A stretch of 64,000 bases of DNA from Phocaeicola abscessus CCUG 55929 (lineage in GTDB: Bacteria > Bacteroidota > Bacteroidia > Bacteroidales > Bacteroidaceae): NCBI RefSeq assembly GCF_000312445.1, contig NZ_HE997184.1, forward strand, positions 257,346 to 321,345. The letters run 5' to 3'. A program made the translations under genes and the position numbers. Of this stretch, positions 16,763-26,225 are shown piece after piece (positions within the stretch are counted from its first letter, which is position 1; each line of letters starts with the position of its first letter). The notes beneath the pieces were generated by a model. That model ran no database searches, was not told the origin of the DNA, and was given only the letters and a program-made list of their open reading frames with translations.

Positions 16763-17789
16763 AACGGAAATTTCCACCCTCGGCGAATTCGGACTCATCA
16801 AACGTCTGACAACAGGTATCGAACCCGTTCATCCAGAAACCCGATACGGTATCGGAGATGATGCCGCCGTCCTCTCCTACCCCGACAAACCAGTCCTGGT
16901 AACCACCGACCTGCTCATGGAGGGGATTCATTTCGACCTGCAATACACTCCACTGAAACATCTGGGATACAAGGCGGCCATCATCAATTTCTCCGATATC
17001 TACGCCATGAACGGAACTCCGAAGCAAATGACCGTCTCCATCGCCATCTCCAAACGTTTCTGCGTAGAGGATATGGAAGAGCTGTATGCCGGAATCCGAT
17101 TGGCGTGCCGAGCGTACAACGTTGACTTGGTGGGCGGGGACACTGCGCCTTCGGTCACGGGACTGGCCATCAGCATCACTTGCATCGGCGAAGCGGAGCC
17201 AGGACGAGTGGTTTATCGCAACGGTGCCCGGACCACCGACCTGATTTGCGTGAGCGGCGACTTGGGAGCCGCTTACATGGGATTGCAATTATTGGAAAGG
17301 GAAAAAGCAGTATTCCGAGGGAAACAGGAGATCGACCCCGATTTCTCCGGAAAAGAATACATCCTCGAACGTCAACTGAAGCCCGAAGCCCGCAAGGACA
17401 TCGTCGCAGCATTAGCCCAGGCAGGCATAAAGCCTACCGCTATGATGGATATCTCCGACGGGCTCTCCTCCGAACTGATGCATATCTGTTCGCAAAGCAA
17501 CACGGGGTGCCGCATCTACGAAGATCGCCTCCCCATCGACTACCAAACCGCAGTCATGGCAGAAGAGTTCAACATGAACGTAACCACCTGCGCGCTGAAC
17601 GGAGGTGAAGATTACGAATTGCTCTTTACCGTTCCTCTCGTCTTGCACGAGAAAATCCAAGACATGTCGGGAGTAAAGGAGATCGGATACATCACGGAAC
17701 CTGAGCTCGGGCGTGCGCTCATTACGCGAGACGGCCAGGAGCTGGAATTGAAAGCACAAGGGTGGAATCCCCTGAAAGAAACCAGCTAA
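16746..17789 (+). CDS. thiL: Thiamine-monophosphate kinase
   Basis: Phosphorylates thiamine monophosphate to the diphosphate, the last step of thiamine synthesis. The 347-residue protein has the N-terminal ATP/metal motif RYGIGDDAAVLSY, then VGGDTAPSVTG, AMMDISDGLSSEL and NGGEDYELLFTVP, all diagnostic of ThiL in the PurM-like fold. It overlaps punA by 17 bp as the last gene of the operon. No TPP riboswitch precedes this operon, unlike the thiamine uptake genes at 42.6 kb. The 242-bp gap that follows holds only the next promoter. Confidence 0.95.
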   Translation: MQQINRTEISTLGEFGLIKRLTTGIEPVHPETRYGIGDDAAVLSYPDKPVLVTTDLLMEGIHFDLQYTPLKHLGYKAAIINFSDIYAMNGTPKQMTVSIAISKRFCVEDMEELYAGIRLACRAYNVDLVGGDTAPSVTGLAISITCIGEAEPGRVVYRNGARTTDLICVSGDLGAAYMGLQLLEREKAVFRGKQEIDPDFSGKEYILERQLKPEARKDIVAALAQAGIKPTAMMDISDGLSSELMHICSQSNTGCRIYEDRLPIDYQTAVMAEEFNMNVTTCALNGGEDYELLFTVPLVLHEKIQDMSGVKEIGYITEPELGRALITRDGQELELKAQGWNPLKETS

Positions 17790-18002
17790 GATGGCGCAAA
17801 AGTACTCCGTCTCCTCCTTTACATAGAAAACCGTGGGAGTTGTTAAATCGGAAGCTTGAGACTTAGCGAAGAAGAGTGTAGAGAGAAATAGCAATCGATT
17901 CGTTTGCCCTCGCCCGGAACAGACTTTGACCGAAAGCAAAGGAGATGTATCCCCTTTTATAGGTATTTTCTTTCGAACCTTTCCTGTACAGAAAAAAAAC
18001 AG

Positions 18003-18010
18003 TATCTTTG
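18003..18010 (+). promoter_or_regulatory. -7 box of the RidA/chorismatase-like gene
   Basis: TATCTTTG, with TTTC at 17980-17983 spaced 19 bp upstream. It excludes an in-frame ATG at 18008 and supports the start at 18032. Confidence 0.6.
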
Positions 18011-18031
18011 CGACCCGGAAATATAACTCTT

Positions 18032-19048
18032 ATGGATAAATACGAAATAATAGCGTGCCGAAGCAGGGATTCTTTTGCAGAACGCATGGAAGAGATAAGC
18101 GCCAGAACCATTTCATACCTCACCGAAGAACAAAAGCACCATCGTCGACTTCAATACTGCAAGGTATTCCTCAGCGATATTCAAAATCAATATCGGCAAT
18201 TAATCGAATCCAAACTATATCAGGAGATTCTTTCCGATGCGGCTCCCACCATCGTCGAACAAGTGCCGCTGGACGGCTCTAAGATAACCCTCCTGTTGAA
18301 GACTTCGGATGAAGTGTGTCCGTTCGTTTTCCAGCCTTTCCGCCTGACGGAAGAGGAAGCCAGCTGCAACAACTCTTACTTGGAAACCATGATCTTATTC
18401 GAGAAATACCTGAAATCGCAAAAGGATCAGGATTCGCCGATGGATCGCAACCTGGTGCGCACATGGATTTACGTGAACGACATCGATAATAATTACAACG
18501 GAGTAGTCAAAGCGCGGAATGACGTATTCAAACGATACGGCCTATCGGTGGACACCCACTTCATAGCCAGCACCGGCATCGGAGGGAACTCCTGCGTGCG
18601 GAATGCTTTCGTGGCGATGGACTTCCTGACCTATCCGAACATCCGGGAAGAAGACAAATTCTATTTGAAAGCATTAGACCACCTGAGCCCCACGCACGAC
18701 TACGGCGTATCGTTCGAGCGTGGCACGCGCCTCTCGCTGCCCGGCAAAAAGATATATTACATCTCGGGTACGGCCAGCATAGACAAATACGGACACGTAC
18801 TCTACTTGGGCGATTTGGAAAAACAAACAAACCGTTTGTTAGAGAATATCGAAGCCTTGCTTAAAGAGGGAGAAGCGAGCATGGACGACATCCGGTATTT
18901 CATCATCTATCTACGCGATGTATCCGACTATTCGGCTACCGAAGCCTACATGCGCAACCGTTACCCGACCGTTCCGCACGTGATAGTCGGCGCAAAAGTT
19001 TGTCGGCCGGAGTGGTTGATTGAGATGGAGTGCATTGCGGAGAAATAG
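18032..19048 (+). CDS. RidA/chorismatase-like protein
   Basis: A 338-residue cytoplasmic protein conserved in Bacteroidales, often labelled a translation initiation inhibitor-like or FkbO/Hyg5-like protein. Two RidA-fold halves are suggested: RTWIYVNDIDNNYNGVVKARNDVF and, near the C-terminus, MDDIRYFIIYLRDVSDYSAT with VPHVIVGAKVCRPEWLIEMEC, the latter very like the RidA end. The STGIGGNS segment recalls chorismatases. Whether it hydrolyses chorismate or deaminates enamines is not resolvable here. The upstream -7 box fixes the start. It converges with the barrel protein gene, leaving 6 bp between the stops. Confidence 0.7.
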   Translation: MDKYEIIACRSRDSFAERMEEISARTISYLTEEQKHHRRLQYCKVFLSDIQNQYRQLIESKLYQEILSDAAPTIVEQVPLDGSKITLLLKTSDEVCPFVFQPFRLTEEEASCNNSYLETMILFEKYLKSQKDQDSPMDRNLVRTWIYVNDIDNNYNGVVKARNDVFKRYGLSVDTHFIASTGIGGNSCVRNAFVAMDFLTYPNIREEDKFYLKALDHLSPTHDYGVSFERGTRLSLPGKKIYYISGTASIDKYGHVLYLGDLEKQTNRLLENIEALLKEGEASMDDIRYFIIYLRDVSDYSATEAYMRNRYPTVPHVIVGAKVCRPEWLIEMECIAEK

Positions 19049-19054
19049 CAGCAA

Positions 19055-19741
19055 TCAGAATCGATATCCGACGTTAAAGATGCACATCACATTGCGGGGA
19101 TGAGCGCCTAAGAACATGTCGGCGCAAAGCGGCGTCAAGCCGTAAGTGCACTCCATCCCCATCGTCAGATGACGGACAACGAAGTCGACAGCTACGCCCA
19201 GTCCCGCATCGAACCGATGCAAGGGCGGCATCGTCACCGTTTCAGTCTCTTTGTAACGAACGAGACGATCGTAATCGCATGCTCCTGCAAAATGATTCGT
19301 GCCGAAAGTTCCTCGGAAGTTTTCAAAATCGGGAACTTCTATCTGTGTTTTTCCGATCAGCCCGTAAGCAATATAGGGTCCCGCCTTGAAAAAGATTCCC
19401 GCAGGCATCCTCCGACCGAACTTCAACGAATAAGCAATGTAAAGCGGCATCTCAAGGTAATCCAAATAAGTCCCCAGATTCGCCCTGACGATTTGTTCCT
19501 TACCGTAAAAGCCTTTGAAGTTCATCCCCTTTGCAGCGAAGAAAAGTCCCGGGTTGAAAGTCCAATTGTCCTGTCGGGTAAGAGGGATGTAACTCTCTAC
19601 GCCGACTTTATACGCCAGCCTCATCTCCGAAGGCCCCGAAAGCGTACTGAATCCCACCCCCGCCTTGACACCGAATTCAACCTGCGCCGAAACGCCGAGC
19701 GTGCTAATCAGCACTATGCCTATTACCCATAACTTTTTCAT
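19055..19741 (-). CDS. Outer membrane beta-barrel protein (PorT-like fold)
   Basis: A 228-residue protein with a signal peptide ending at GVSAQ (residues about 1-20) and alternating hydrophobic strands ending in FNVGYRF, an aromatic C-terminal residue typical of outer membrane barrels. It belongs to the broad PorT/outer-membrane-beta-barrel group by pattern only; no specific function is implied. It is monocistronic, with a 158-bp gap from the lysozyme gene in which nothing is recognised. Confidence 0.75.
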   Translation of the reverse strand: MKKLWVIGIVLISTLGVSAQVEFGVKAGVGFSTLSGPSEMRLAYKVGVESYIPLTRQDNWTFNPGLFFAAKGMNFKGFYGKEQIVRANLGTYLDYLEMPLYIAYSLKFGRRMPAGIFFKAGPYIAYGLIGKTQIEVPDFENFRGTFGTNHFAGACDYDRLVRYKETETVTMPPLHRFDAGLGVAVDFVVRHLTMGMECTYGLTPLCADMFLGAHPRNVMCIFNVGYRF

Positions 19742-19899
19742 GATCTTTTCTTTATGTATGTTATTAAAGTAGGCGAAAGGCTGCCTGCAAATCGCCTAAA
19801 AATACGAATTTAAATCCAACTTTGCAATATCATCCGCAAATTGCTAAAATATACCGAAGTAACTTACCATCGAGCCGTACAGCGAAACTCAGTCCATAA

Positions 19900-20793
19900 T
19901 CAAGGTCGACGCCGAACGGTCATAGCCATGAGTTCCTCCCAAGTTCCATTGAATACATTCAGATCGACCTTCTCCTCAATGCCGGGCAGAGTGCCGACAT
20001 CGGTATGCTGCCAGAATTTCCATGCCCCTTTATATGCTACTGAATCCACGTAATAATGGGCGATCCAATAAGGATAAGCATCGAAGACGGAATCGTTCAG
20101 ATACTTCGTCTTATACCGATAAGAAGCGTAAATAATGGGTTTTACTCCATAGTACGCTTCGATTCTGCGGAGCCAAACTTTCACATCCGATTCAAATCGT
20201 GCTCTATCCTCCGGTTTCTGTTCTATGTCCAATACGGGAGGCAAATCCAAGGAATCCAACTCTACGTGCCGAATAAAGAAATCGGCCTGTCTGCGGGGAT
20301 CGGTCTTGGGATTATAAAAATGATAGGCGCCGCGGATAAATCCATGCGCTCGTGCAGAATCGAAGTTCGCCTTAAACGTTTTGTCTTCCAAATCGCCTCC
20401 CTCCGACGCTTTCATAAAGATAAACCGAATAGGGAACGATCCCGTTCGGGCATCGTCCAACCTGCGCCAATCTATCTCTCCTTGATAATGCGACAAATCC
20501 ATTCCATGTACATAGTCGCCGGCAGGCATGCAGACACCGTAGCTTTTTACTCCATAACAAGGTTTCCACCGATAGGAATAGGGACGGATGAAAAAGGCAT
20601 AGAAAAAGTATAGAAAGAGTACGGCAATCCCGATCGACACCAGATAAAACAATCCCGGTGGAAGATCCCGACGAGGCGGCTTTTTCCTTTGTCGGGAAGC
20701 ACTTTTCCGTTTTCCGGCAACGACCTTCCGCTTCATCTTCTTTCGGAGCGTTTTGGGCCCGATGTTCTCGGTCGATTTGATCATCCGTTTCAT
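19900..20793 (-). CDS. Membrane-anchored GH25 lysozyme
   Basis: A 297-residue N-acetylmuramidase-type hydrolase. It has a very basic cytoplasmic tail (residues 1-43), one transmembrane helix (about 47-70) and a GH25 catalytic domain from about 95. The catalytic residues are placed as expected: Asp99 in GMDLSHYQG, and Asp189 and Glu191 in PVLDIEQ. It probably acts on peptidoglycan from the periplasmic face. It follows pfp on the same strand with 135 bp between, containing an inverted repeat. Confidence 0.9.
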   Translation of the reverse strand: MKRMIKSTENIGPKTLRKKMKRKVVAGKRKSASRQRKKPPRRDLPPGLFYLVSIGIAVLFLYFFYAFFIRPYSYRWKPCYGVKSYGVCMPAGDYVHGMDLSHYQGEIDWRRLDDARTGSFPIRFIFMKASEGGDLEDKTFKANFDSARAHGFIRGAYHFYNPKTDPRRQADFFIRHVELDSLDLPPVLDIEQKPEDRARFESDVKVWLRRIEAYYGVKPIIYASYRYKTKYLNDSVFDAYPYWIAHYYVDSVAYKGAWKFWQHTDVGTLPGIEEKVDLNVFNGTWEELMAMTVRRRP

Positions 20794-20813
20794 ATTCTTA
20801 CTATAAAAGACAA

Positions 20814-20861
20814 AGGTGTATCAAGCCTCGTCTTTTCATCCCCGATACCTTTGATACACCT
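20814..20861. repeat. Inverted repeat between pfp and the lysozyme gene
   Basis: AGGTGTATCAA (20814-20824) and TTGATACACCT (20851-20861) form a perfect 11-bp stem with a 26-base loop. On the minus strand it lies about 70 bp after the pfp stop and is followed by a weak T-rich run, so it may be the pfp terminator; an operator is the alternative. Confidence 0.45.
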
Positions 20862-20928
20862 CGTTCACTTTCGCGAAGTTCAGCGCCGATCGAATATCTT
20901 TTCATACGTTCCCGTCGGCAGGCGACAC

Positions 20929-22578
20929 CTATGGTTTACCTTGCTCGAACTGCAAAGTCTTCGTAGGCTGATCGCAAACTTCTTTCGGGCCGAAATATTG
21001 AATCGGGCCCGGATAGACGTAAGCAGTTTCCTTCGCCCACACGTCGCGCTGAGCGGCAAACTTTTTGAACGGTTCTCCCTCCAACTCGACCAGCGCCTTT
21101 TGGATAACCGGTTTCATCTTTCCGTTGCGACGCTCCATATTCATCATCGCCGTAATGGGGATACCGCCGGCAATCCATTCCGCAGCAGGGGCGGTTAAGT
21201 TCCGGACGGAAGCCATATAGCCGGTCTTACCGTTCGCAATCAATACGGAAGCCGTATACCCTAACGAATAACAGTAATCGGAATCGAAATTGGAAGGAGC
21301 TGCGCAACGTCCTTCGTAACCGAAGAAGTGATGCTGGGCAGCGAATTTACCGACAAATTTCCCTTCCCGTTTCCATTCGGCCAATTTCGAGCCGACCATA
21401 TCGCTCAACAATTTCTCCGTTTCGATCAAAGAAACTTGGACATTGCCGTGAGGATCGCGATCCAGAGAAAGTTGCCGGGCGACTTCTTCTGGAAGGGAGG
21501 CATAAAGTTCGGCGTTTTCCTGCGACAACCGGGACACGATGTATTCCCGTTGTCGGGCACGTTCGATGGCAGCGAACTCTTCGCCGTTCTTCGCCAAAAA
21601 ATCGTTCAACTCGCTGATCAGCCGTTTCACGACGGGAATGAATTCAATCAAGCCTTCCGGAACCAGTACCGTACCGAAATTTTTACCTTCGGCGGCACGC
21701 AGGGCGACAATCTCGGCGATGTAGGTCACCACGTCGTCCAAAGTCATATCCTTTTCCTGAATTTCTTCAGAAATCAAACAGACGTTCGGTTGAACCTGCA
21801 GCGCGCATTCCAAGGCAATATGCGATGCCGATCGCCCCATCAGTTTGATAAAATGCCAGTATTTGCGGGCGGAGTTACAATCGCGCAAGATATTGCCGAT
21901 TACCTCGGAATAAGTCTTGGTGGCCGTATCGAAACCGAAAGAGGCCTCGATCATGGCATTCTTCAAATCGCCATCGATGGTTTTAGGACAACCGATCACC
22001 TGGACACCGTATTTCTTCGCCGCATAATATTCGGCCAACACACAAGCATTGGTATTCGAATCGTCGCCACCGATAATGACAATCGCCTGGATATCCAATT
22101 TACGAATTATCTTTAAACCGCTTTCAAACTGATCTTCCGTTTCCAATTTGGTGCGCCCCGAGCCGATCATATCGAAACCGCCGGTATTCCGATAATCGTC
22201 AATGATATCAGCGGTCAATTCCGTATAACGATGTTCGATCAAACCGCTCGGCCCCATCAGGAAGCCGTAAAGGCGGTTGTCCTTATTCAATCGTTTGATG
22301 CCGTCAAACAAGCCGGAAATCACATTGTGCCCACCGGGAGCCTGTCCTCCCGACAAGATTACGCCCACGTTAAAAGTGGGCGATTCCCTCTTCTCACCTT
22401 CCACGAAGCGGATTAGAGGCATCCCATAAGTATTGGGAAAGAGCGACTTGATTTCCTCCCGATCGGCAACAGCCTGTGTAGCTTCTTCTTCTCTTACTTT
22501 TACCGCCCCCTGCAAAGCTTTGGGAAGCTTCGGCTGATAAGCGGCTCTCGCCATTTGTAATGCACTTTTCGTTATCAT
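20929..22578 (-). CDS. pfp: Diphosphate-dependent 6-phosphofructokinase, long form
   Basis: Interconverts fructose 6-phosphate and fructose 1,6-bisphosphate with pyrophosphate. The 549-residue protein is the long (clade II-like) type. [15 protein letters not shown] forms the first phosphate loop. GGDDS at 170-174 has the Asp that marks PPi rather than ATP use, and TIDGDL at 200-205 has the catalytic Asp. This is the usual glycolytic enzyme of Bacteroidales. It is transcribed alone and divergent from the small gene at 22724. Confidence 0.95.
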   Translation of the reverse strand: MITKSALQMARAAYQPKLPKALQGAVKVREEEATQAVADREEIKSLFPNTYGMPLIRFVEGEKRESPTFNVGVILSGGQAPGGHNVISGLFDGIKRLNKDNRLYGFLMGPSGLIEHRYTELTADIIDDYRNTGGFDMIGSGRTKLETEDQFESGLKIIRKLDIQAIVIIGGDDSNTNACVLAEYYAAKKYGVQVIGCPKTIDGDLKNAMIEASFGFDTATKTYSEVIGNILRDCNSARKYWHFIKLMGRSASHIALECALQVQPNVCLISEEIQEKDMTLDDVVTYIAEIVALRAAEGKNFGTVLVPEGLIEFIPVVKRLISELNDFLAKNGEEFAAIERARQREYIVSRLSQENAELYASLPEEVARQLSLDRDPHGNVQVSLIETEKLLSDMVGSKLAEWKREGKFVGKFAAQHHFFGYEGRCAAPSNFDSDYCYSLGYTASVLIANGKTGYMASVRNLTAPAAEWIAGGIPITAMMNMERRNGKMKPVIQKALVELEGEPFKKFAAQRDVWAKETAYVYPGPIQYFGPKEVCDQPTKTLQFEQGKP

Positions 22579-22678
22579 TTTACAATCAATCTTTTGAAAA
22601 AAATATTCTTCTCGTTAAGCAACGGCAAATTTCGCTTTTTTTTCGGAAATATGAAAAGGAAGACTGTAAAAAAAATAC

Positions 22679-22686
22679 TACCTTTA
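22679..22686 (+). promoter_or_regulatory. Candidate -7 box upstream of the small gene and acyltransferase
   Basis: TACCTTTA, one base off TAnnTTTG, lies 37 bp before the ATG at 22724. Confidence 0.35.
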
Positions 22687-22723
22687 CGCCGAAATATAGT
22701 AATCACCTTTAGATCGATTGATT

Positions 22724-22981
22724 ATGGCAACGAGAAGAGCGCTTAAAAAGAAACTCTCCTACATGGCGGGAGAATTATTGACTGCGAGTTTGGTAGCGGG
22801 TGTCGACCGCCAAAAGATAGTCGATGCCGTCGACCGCGTATTGAAGCTCATTCCGCGCGTCAGTCATACCGAACCGGGCAATGTCAAAGATTTCTACAAA
22901 GCCCTGACTGCCGACTTGGATAAAGAGATAAAAATCGTAATCGACGAATTGGAGAAAGCGGGCAACCGAACGGAACCATGA
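22724..22981 (+). CDS. Conserved small hypothetical protein
   Basis: An 85-residue, mostly helical, basic N-terminal protein (ATRRALKKKLSYMAGELLTA, later RVSHTEPGNVKDFYKAL). No domain is recognised. Its stop overlaps the acyltransferase start by ATGA, so the pair is translated together, and this arrangement argues that the gene is genuine. An ATG two codons earlier (22718) is an equally possible start. Confidence 0.65.
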   Translation: MATRRALKKKLSYMAGELLTASLVAGVDRQKIVDAVDRVLKLIPRVSHTEPGNVKDFYKALTADLDKEIKIVIDELEKAGNRTEP

Positions 22982-23523
22982 AGAAAGTCTTTTTCGGATT
23001 TATCTTTCATAAGCTCATGGGATGGACGGGCAGGATCTCCGTCGCGCTTCCCGACAAATGTATCATCGCGATTGCACCACATACGTCGAACTGGGACTTT
23101 CTGATCGGGGAACTCTTTGCGCATACCTACGGATGGAAATCGAAATTCATGATGAAAAAAGAGTGGTTTTTCTGGCCCTTGAGACCTCTTCTCAAGAAAA
23201 TGGGAGGGATTCCGATCGATCGCGGCCGCAAGACCTCCACCGTGGAACAAACCGTCGAGATGGCGAAAAACACCAAGACCTTTCACCTCGGCATCACGCC
23301 GGAAGGTACGCGAAAGCCCAACCCGAACTGGAAACACGGCTTTTATTACATAGCCTTAGGGGCAAAAATTCCCATCGTTCCGGTGGCCATCGACTACAGA
23401 ACAAAAAGCATCGTGGCGGAGATGATTTTACAACCCGGCGGAGACGCCACAGCCGACATGCGGAAAATCAAACGGTATTTCTCCCGATTCACAGGGAAAC
23501 ACCCGGAGAATTTCGCCGTTTAA
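22978..23523 (+). CDS. 1-acyl-glycerol-3-phosphate acyltransferase-like protein
   Basis: A 181-residue PlsC-fold acyltransferase. The HX4D catalytic motif is HTSNWD (in APHTSNWDFLIGEL), followed by GGIPIDRG and the acceptor-binding EGTRKPNPNWKHGF. It is shorter than PlsC itself (about 240) and lacks an obvious N-terminal membrane helix, as in the short Bacteroidales family. It may acylate lysophospholipid or another glycerolipid. It is coupled by ATGA to the preceding small gene. Confidence 0.85.
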   Translation: MKKVFFGFIFHKLMGWTGRISVALPDKCIIAIAPHTSNWDFLIGELFAHTYGWKSKFMMKKEWFFWPLRPLLKKMGGIPIDRGRKTSTVEQTVEMAKNTKTFHLGITPEGTRKPNPNWKHGFYYIALGAKIPIVPVAIDYRTKSIVAEMILQPGGDATADMRKIKRYFSRFTGKHPENFAV

Positions 23524-23584
23524 ATGCCGGCCGGTGAGAAACGCTTGCACCATCAATAAAAGAAACATAACATTTTTGAACACC

Positions 23585-23887
23585 ATGTATACCATACTAT
23601 CCAATGCTTCCGGCACAAGGAGTATCCGCATTTCGGAAGAAAATCTTCAAACCATCGGCAAGTACGCCCTGTTCGACCAATTGATAGACAGTAACGGCAT
23701 CATCGACGAATCGGTTTTAGAGAAGCTGAAATTGAATATTCGTTCGCTCATCGCAGGAGCCGAAGGCAATTGCAAGGATTTGCTCGACCTCTGCATCGAT
23801 GTGGTCTACCACGACAACATGAAAGTTTTCGGATTAAAGAACTTAATCGCTCTTTATACTGACTGGAAAGGCCGACAACCAACTTGA
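23585..23887 (+). CDS. Hypothetical protein, 100 residues
   Basis: Soluble acidic protein beginning MYTILSNASGTRSIRISEEN, with a helical C-terminal half (DLLDLCIDVVYHDNMKVFGL). It is not recognised. The ATG at 23585 is preferred to one at 23534 because similarity in hydrophobic pattern and spacing from the acyltransferase stop (61 bp) fit better. It converges with the amidase gene 13 bp away. Confidence 0.55.
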   Translation: MYTILSNASGTRSIRISEENLQTIGKYALFDQLIDSNGIIDESVLEKLKLNIRSLIAGAEGNCKDLLDLCIDVVYHDNMKVFGLKNLIALYTDWKGRQPT

Positions 23888-23900
23888 CGCATGGCGACGC

Positions 23901-24677
23901 TCAATCGGCATCTCTCCAGACGGGAAATTGCCGGCGGAACACGTCGAGCCGCCGTTTGTCCAGGTCGGCGGAGGCGATACACGCTTCGTCGGCGCATGCC
24001 GTCAAGGGCTCTCCGTACGCATCGATCACGGCGCTGTATCCGTTGTAGCTCGTCGCCTGATCGGACCCTACCCGGTTGACTGCGATCACATAACACTGAT
24101 TTTCTATCGCCCGCGCCCTCACTAAAGTTCGCCAAGCCTCGATCCGCAAAGCGGGGAAATTCGCTACGTAAATGATGGCATCGTAATCGCCGCGATACCT
24201 CGACCAGACGGGAAAACGGATATCGTAGCACACTTGCAGAAGGAAGCGAAAACCCTTATACTCGACCACCACGCGCCGATCCCCCGCCGTAAAATACCTC
24301 TCTTCGCCGGCATAGGAGAACAGGTGTTTCTTATCGTAAAACCGAACGGCACCGTCCGGCATGACGAAAAAGAAACGGTTACGGCGCACCGCCTCCGTTA
24401 CCCGACAGGCGAGGCTTCCCGCCAACGCAAACCGATATTTCTCCGCCATCCGTTGCATCCAGGGCAAAGTTTCTCCGTCATCGTAGACAATCGTGTCTCG
24501 ACGATCGAGGGTACAAAAGCCGGTAGAGAACATCTCCGGCAAGACCACCAGGTCTGTTTCGGGCAAGCCCTCCAAAAGCCCTTCCATCCGTCGGCGGTTC
24601 TCCGCCGGAGCGGCTGCGACGATATCCCGCTGCAGCAGGGTTACGTTCATTCGGTAAGGAATCATCTTTCCGTTCAT
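23901..24677 (-). CDS. Nitrilase-superfamily amidase (omega-amidase/YafV-like)
   Basis: A 258-residue carbon-nitrogen hydrolase with the full catalytic triad: Glu48 in LPEMFSTGF, Lys116 in YDKKHLF and Cys150 in QVCYDIRFP. The MFSTGF and CYDIRFPVWSR segments match the YafV/omega-amidase branch, which hydrolyses alpha-ketoglutaramate or ketosuccinamate in metabolite repair. Cytoplasmic. An ATG at 24650 (MNVTLL) is an alternative start. The next 170 bp to the promoter at 24848 hold nothing recognised. Confidence 0.88.
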   Translation of the reverse strand: MNGKMIPYRMNVTLLQRDIVAAAPAENRRRMEGLLEGLPETDLVVLPEMFSTGFCTLDRRDTIVYDDGETLPWMQRMAEKYRFALAGSLACRVTEAVRRNRFFFVMPDGAVRFYDKKHLFSYAGEERYFTAGDRRVVVEYKGFRFLLQVCYDIRFPVWSRYRGDYDAIIYVANFPALRIEAWRTLVRARAIENQCYVIAVNRVGSDQATSYNGYSAVIDAYGEPLTACADEACIASADLDKRRLDVFRRQFPVWRDAD

Positions 24678-24847
24678 TAAAAAGTAAATCTCGAGGCCCT
24701 TCGGGTTACAAAACTATGAAGATTTCGCCGGAACCGCAACCGAATCGCAGAGATTATTCCCTCCCTTCCCGTTCCCTACATCCACATCCTCCGCCGACCA
24801 ACCGTTTTTCGCCGCACGATTTTTTTTTCAAAATTCTTCCTTTTTTA

Positions 24848-24878
24848 TTTGGTTCTTTATAAAGATTGACTATATTTG
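24848..24878 (+). promoter_or_regulatory. Promoter of the repeat leader and DUF6261-like gene
   Basis: TTTG (24848-24851) and TATATTTG (24871-24878) are separated by 19 bp, an ideal Bacteroides promoter. No long gene follows until 25431, so the transcript would carry a leader of about 545 bases that includes the whole repeat array. Confidence 0.65.
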
Positions 24879-25035
24879 CAACTGCACAAATGAAAAAATA
24901 GACGCCCGGCTACACCGATTGCCTGATTGATACCCAACCGGCCAGCCGACAAAAGCGAGCGGGGAACATTACTCCCGCGCATTATGTACTGACACCAAAA
25001 CGGAAGTTTTACTTTTGCAACACGAAGCAGCAATA

Positions 25036-25404
25036 CCTAAAACGGATTTTAGATCCTGCCGAGTGGATCGACAACGCCTAAAACGGATTTTAGATCCCGC
25101 CGAGTGGATCGACAACGCCTAAAACGGATTTTAGGTCCCGCCGAGCGGATCGATAACGCCTAAAACGGATTTTAGGTCCCGCCGAGTGGATCGACAACAT
25201 CTAAAACGGATTTTAGGTCCCGCCGAGTGGATCGACAACACCTAAAATGGATTTTAGGTCCCGCCGAGCGGATCGACAACGCCTAAAACGGATTTTAGGT
25301 CCCGCCGAGCGGATCGACAACGCCTAAAATGGATTTTAGATCCCGTCGAGCCGATCGGCAACGCCGAACCCGATGTTTGATTTCCGGCGAGCGATTCGCC
25401 GACT
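25036..25404 (+). repeat. 41-bp tandem repeat array, eight copies plus a decayed ninth
   Basis: Copies start at 25036, 25077, 25118, 25159, 25200, 25241, 25282 and 25323, each exactly 41 bp; a degenerate ninth runs to 25404. Each unit holds CCTAAAACGGATTTTAGG-type and GATCC/GGATC-type inverted repeats. Because 41 is not a multiple of three and the units are contiguous, neither coding nor CRISPR spacing fits. The array lies between a good promoter and the DUF6261-like gene. Confidence 0.9.
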
Positions 25405-25430
25405 ATTATTAACCATAAAAACTAACTGTC

Positions 25431-26210
25431 ATGGAAAATTTACTGAAAATTGACCGAAGCAATTGCGGCAGGTACCCCAATGCGCTGCACGCACAGTTCC
25501 ACAACCGCATGCACGCCCTCATCGCGGGCGAAGAGCTTGCCACCCTGCATCTCAGCGACGCGCTGCTGAAAGAATGGCGCGAGTACATCGACACCGAAGT
25601 CTCCATCAACCGAGAGGCGGAGGCGAGCATCCTCTCCAAACGAATGCTGGAAAAAGACGGGGAGCGCGACAAACTGTTGAGCTACCTCTTCAACACGGTG
25701 AGCAACGAACGGCTCAACAGCGTCGATAACGAGGCCAGAGAGGCCGCCGAACGCATCGGCTACGCCGTCGACCCCTACAGAGGCTTGCAAGGTGAGGCCT
25801 ACGATGCCGAAACGTTGCACATCATCGGACTCTTGGAGGATCTGGACAAAACGGAGGCGAAGCCCGACGTGCAGAAATTGGGCCTGGCGCCCACGGTAGC
25901 CCGACTGAAAACGGTGAACAAGGAGTACCAAGACTTGCAGACGGAACGCATGACCCTCCGCGTGGAAAGCAAGCTGCCCTCCGCGCGCGAAATCCGCCCC
26001 CAAACCGACGCCGCCTACTACCTGGTGTGCCGTTACATCGACGGCAGCTACGTGCTCGGCACGCCCGAGGTACGAACCGCGATCGAGTCGCTCATCCTCC
26101 GCATGAACCAGCTCATCGGCGAGGCGAAGACCGCCTACAACCTGAGTATGGGACAGAAAAAGCGGGGCAGCGGCGAAACGCCTCAACCCCCGCTCGCCGA
26201 CGAACTTTAA
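25431..26210 (+). CDS. DUF6261-like protein
   Basis: A 259-residue acidic, helix-rich cytoplasmic protein without signal peptide. It begins MENLLKIDRSNCGRYPNALH, has AQFHNRMHALIAGEELATL early and ends in a low-complexity tail (KKRGSGETPQPPLADEL). The pattern is that of the Bacteroidota-specific DUF6261 family as I know it; function is unknown. The codons are richer in GC than in the neighbouring genes. It sits 26 bp after a 41-bp repeat array and is closed by a GC-rich hairpin. Confidence 0.6.
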   Translation: MENLLKIDRSNCGRYPNALHAQFHNRMHALIAGEELATLHLSDALLKEWREYIDTEVSINREAEASILSKRMLEKDGERDKLLSYLFNTVSNERLNSVDNEAREAAERIGYAVDPYRGLQGEAYDAETLHIIGLLEDLDKTEAKPDVQKLGLAPTVARLKTVNKEYQDLQTERMTLRVESKLPSAREIRPQTDAAYYLVCRYIDGSYVLGTPEVRTAIESLILRMNQLIGEAKTAYNLSMGQKKRGSGETPQPPLADEL

Positions 26211-26225
26211 AGCGGCGTCCATACC

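Noticed and set aside
17412..17939. Long minus-strand open frame across thiL and the following gap
   Set aside because: It is antisense to the well-conserved thiL sequence and has no protein family features.
25036..25404. 41-bp repeats as a CRISPR array
   Set aside because: The units are contiguous with no unique spacers, and the 41-bp period is the whole unit. They are ordinary tandem repeats.
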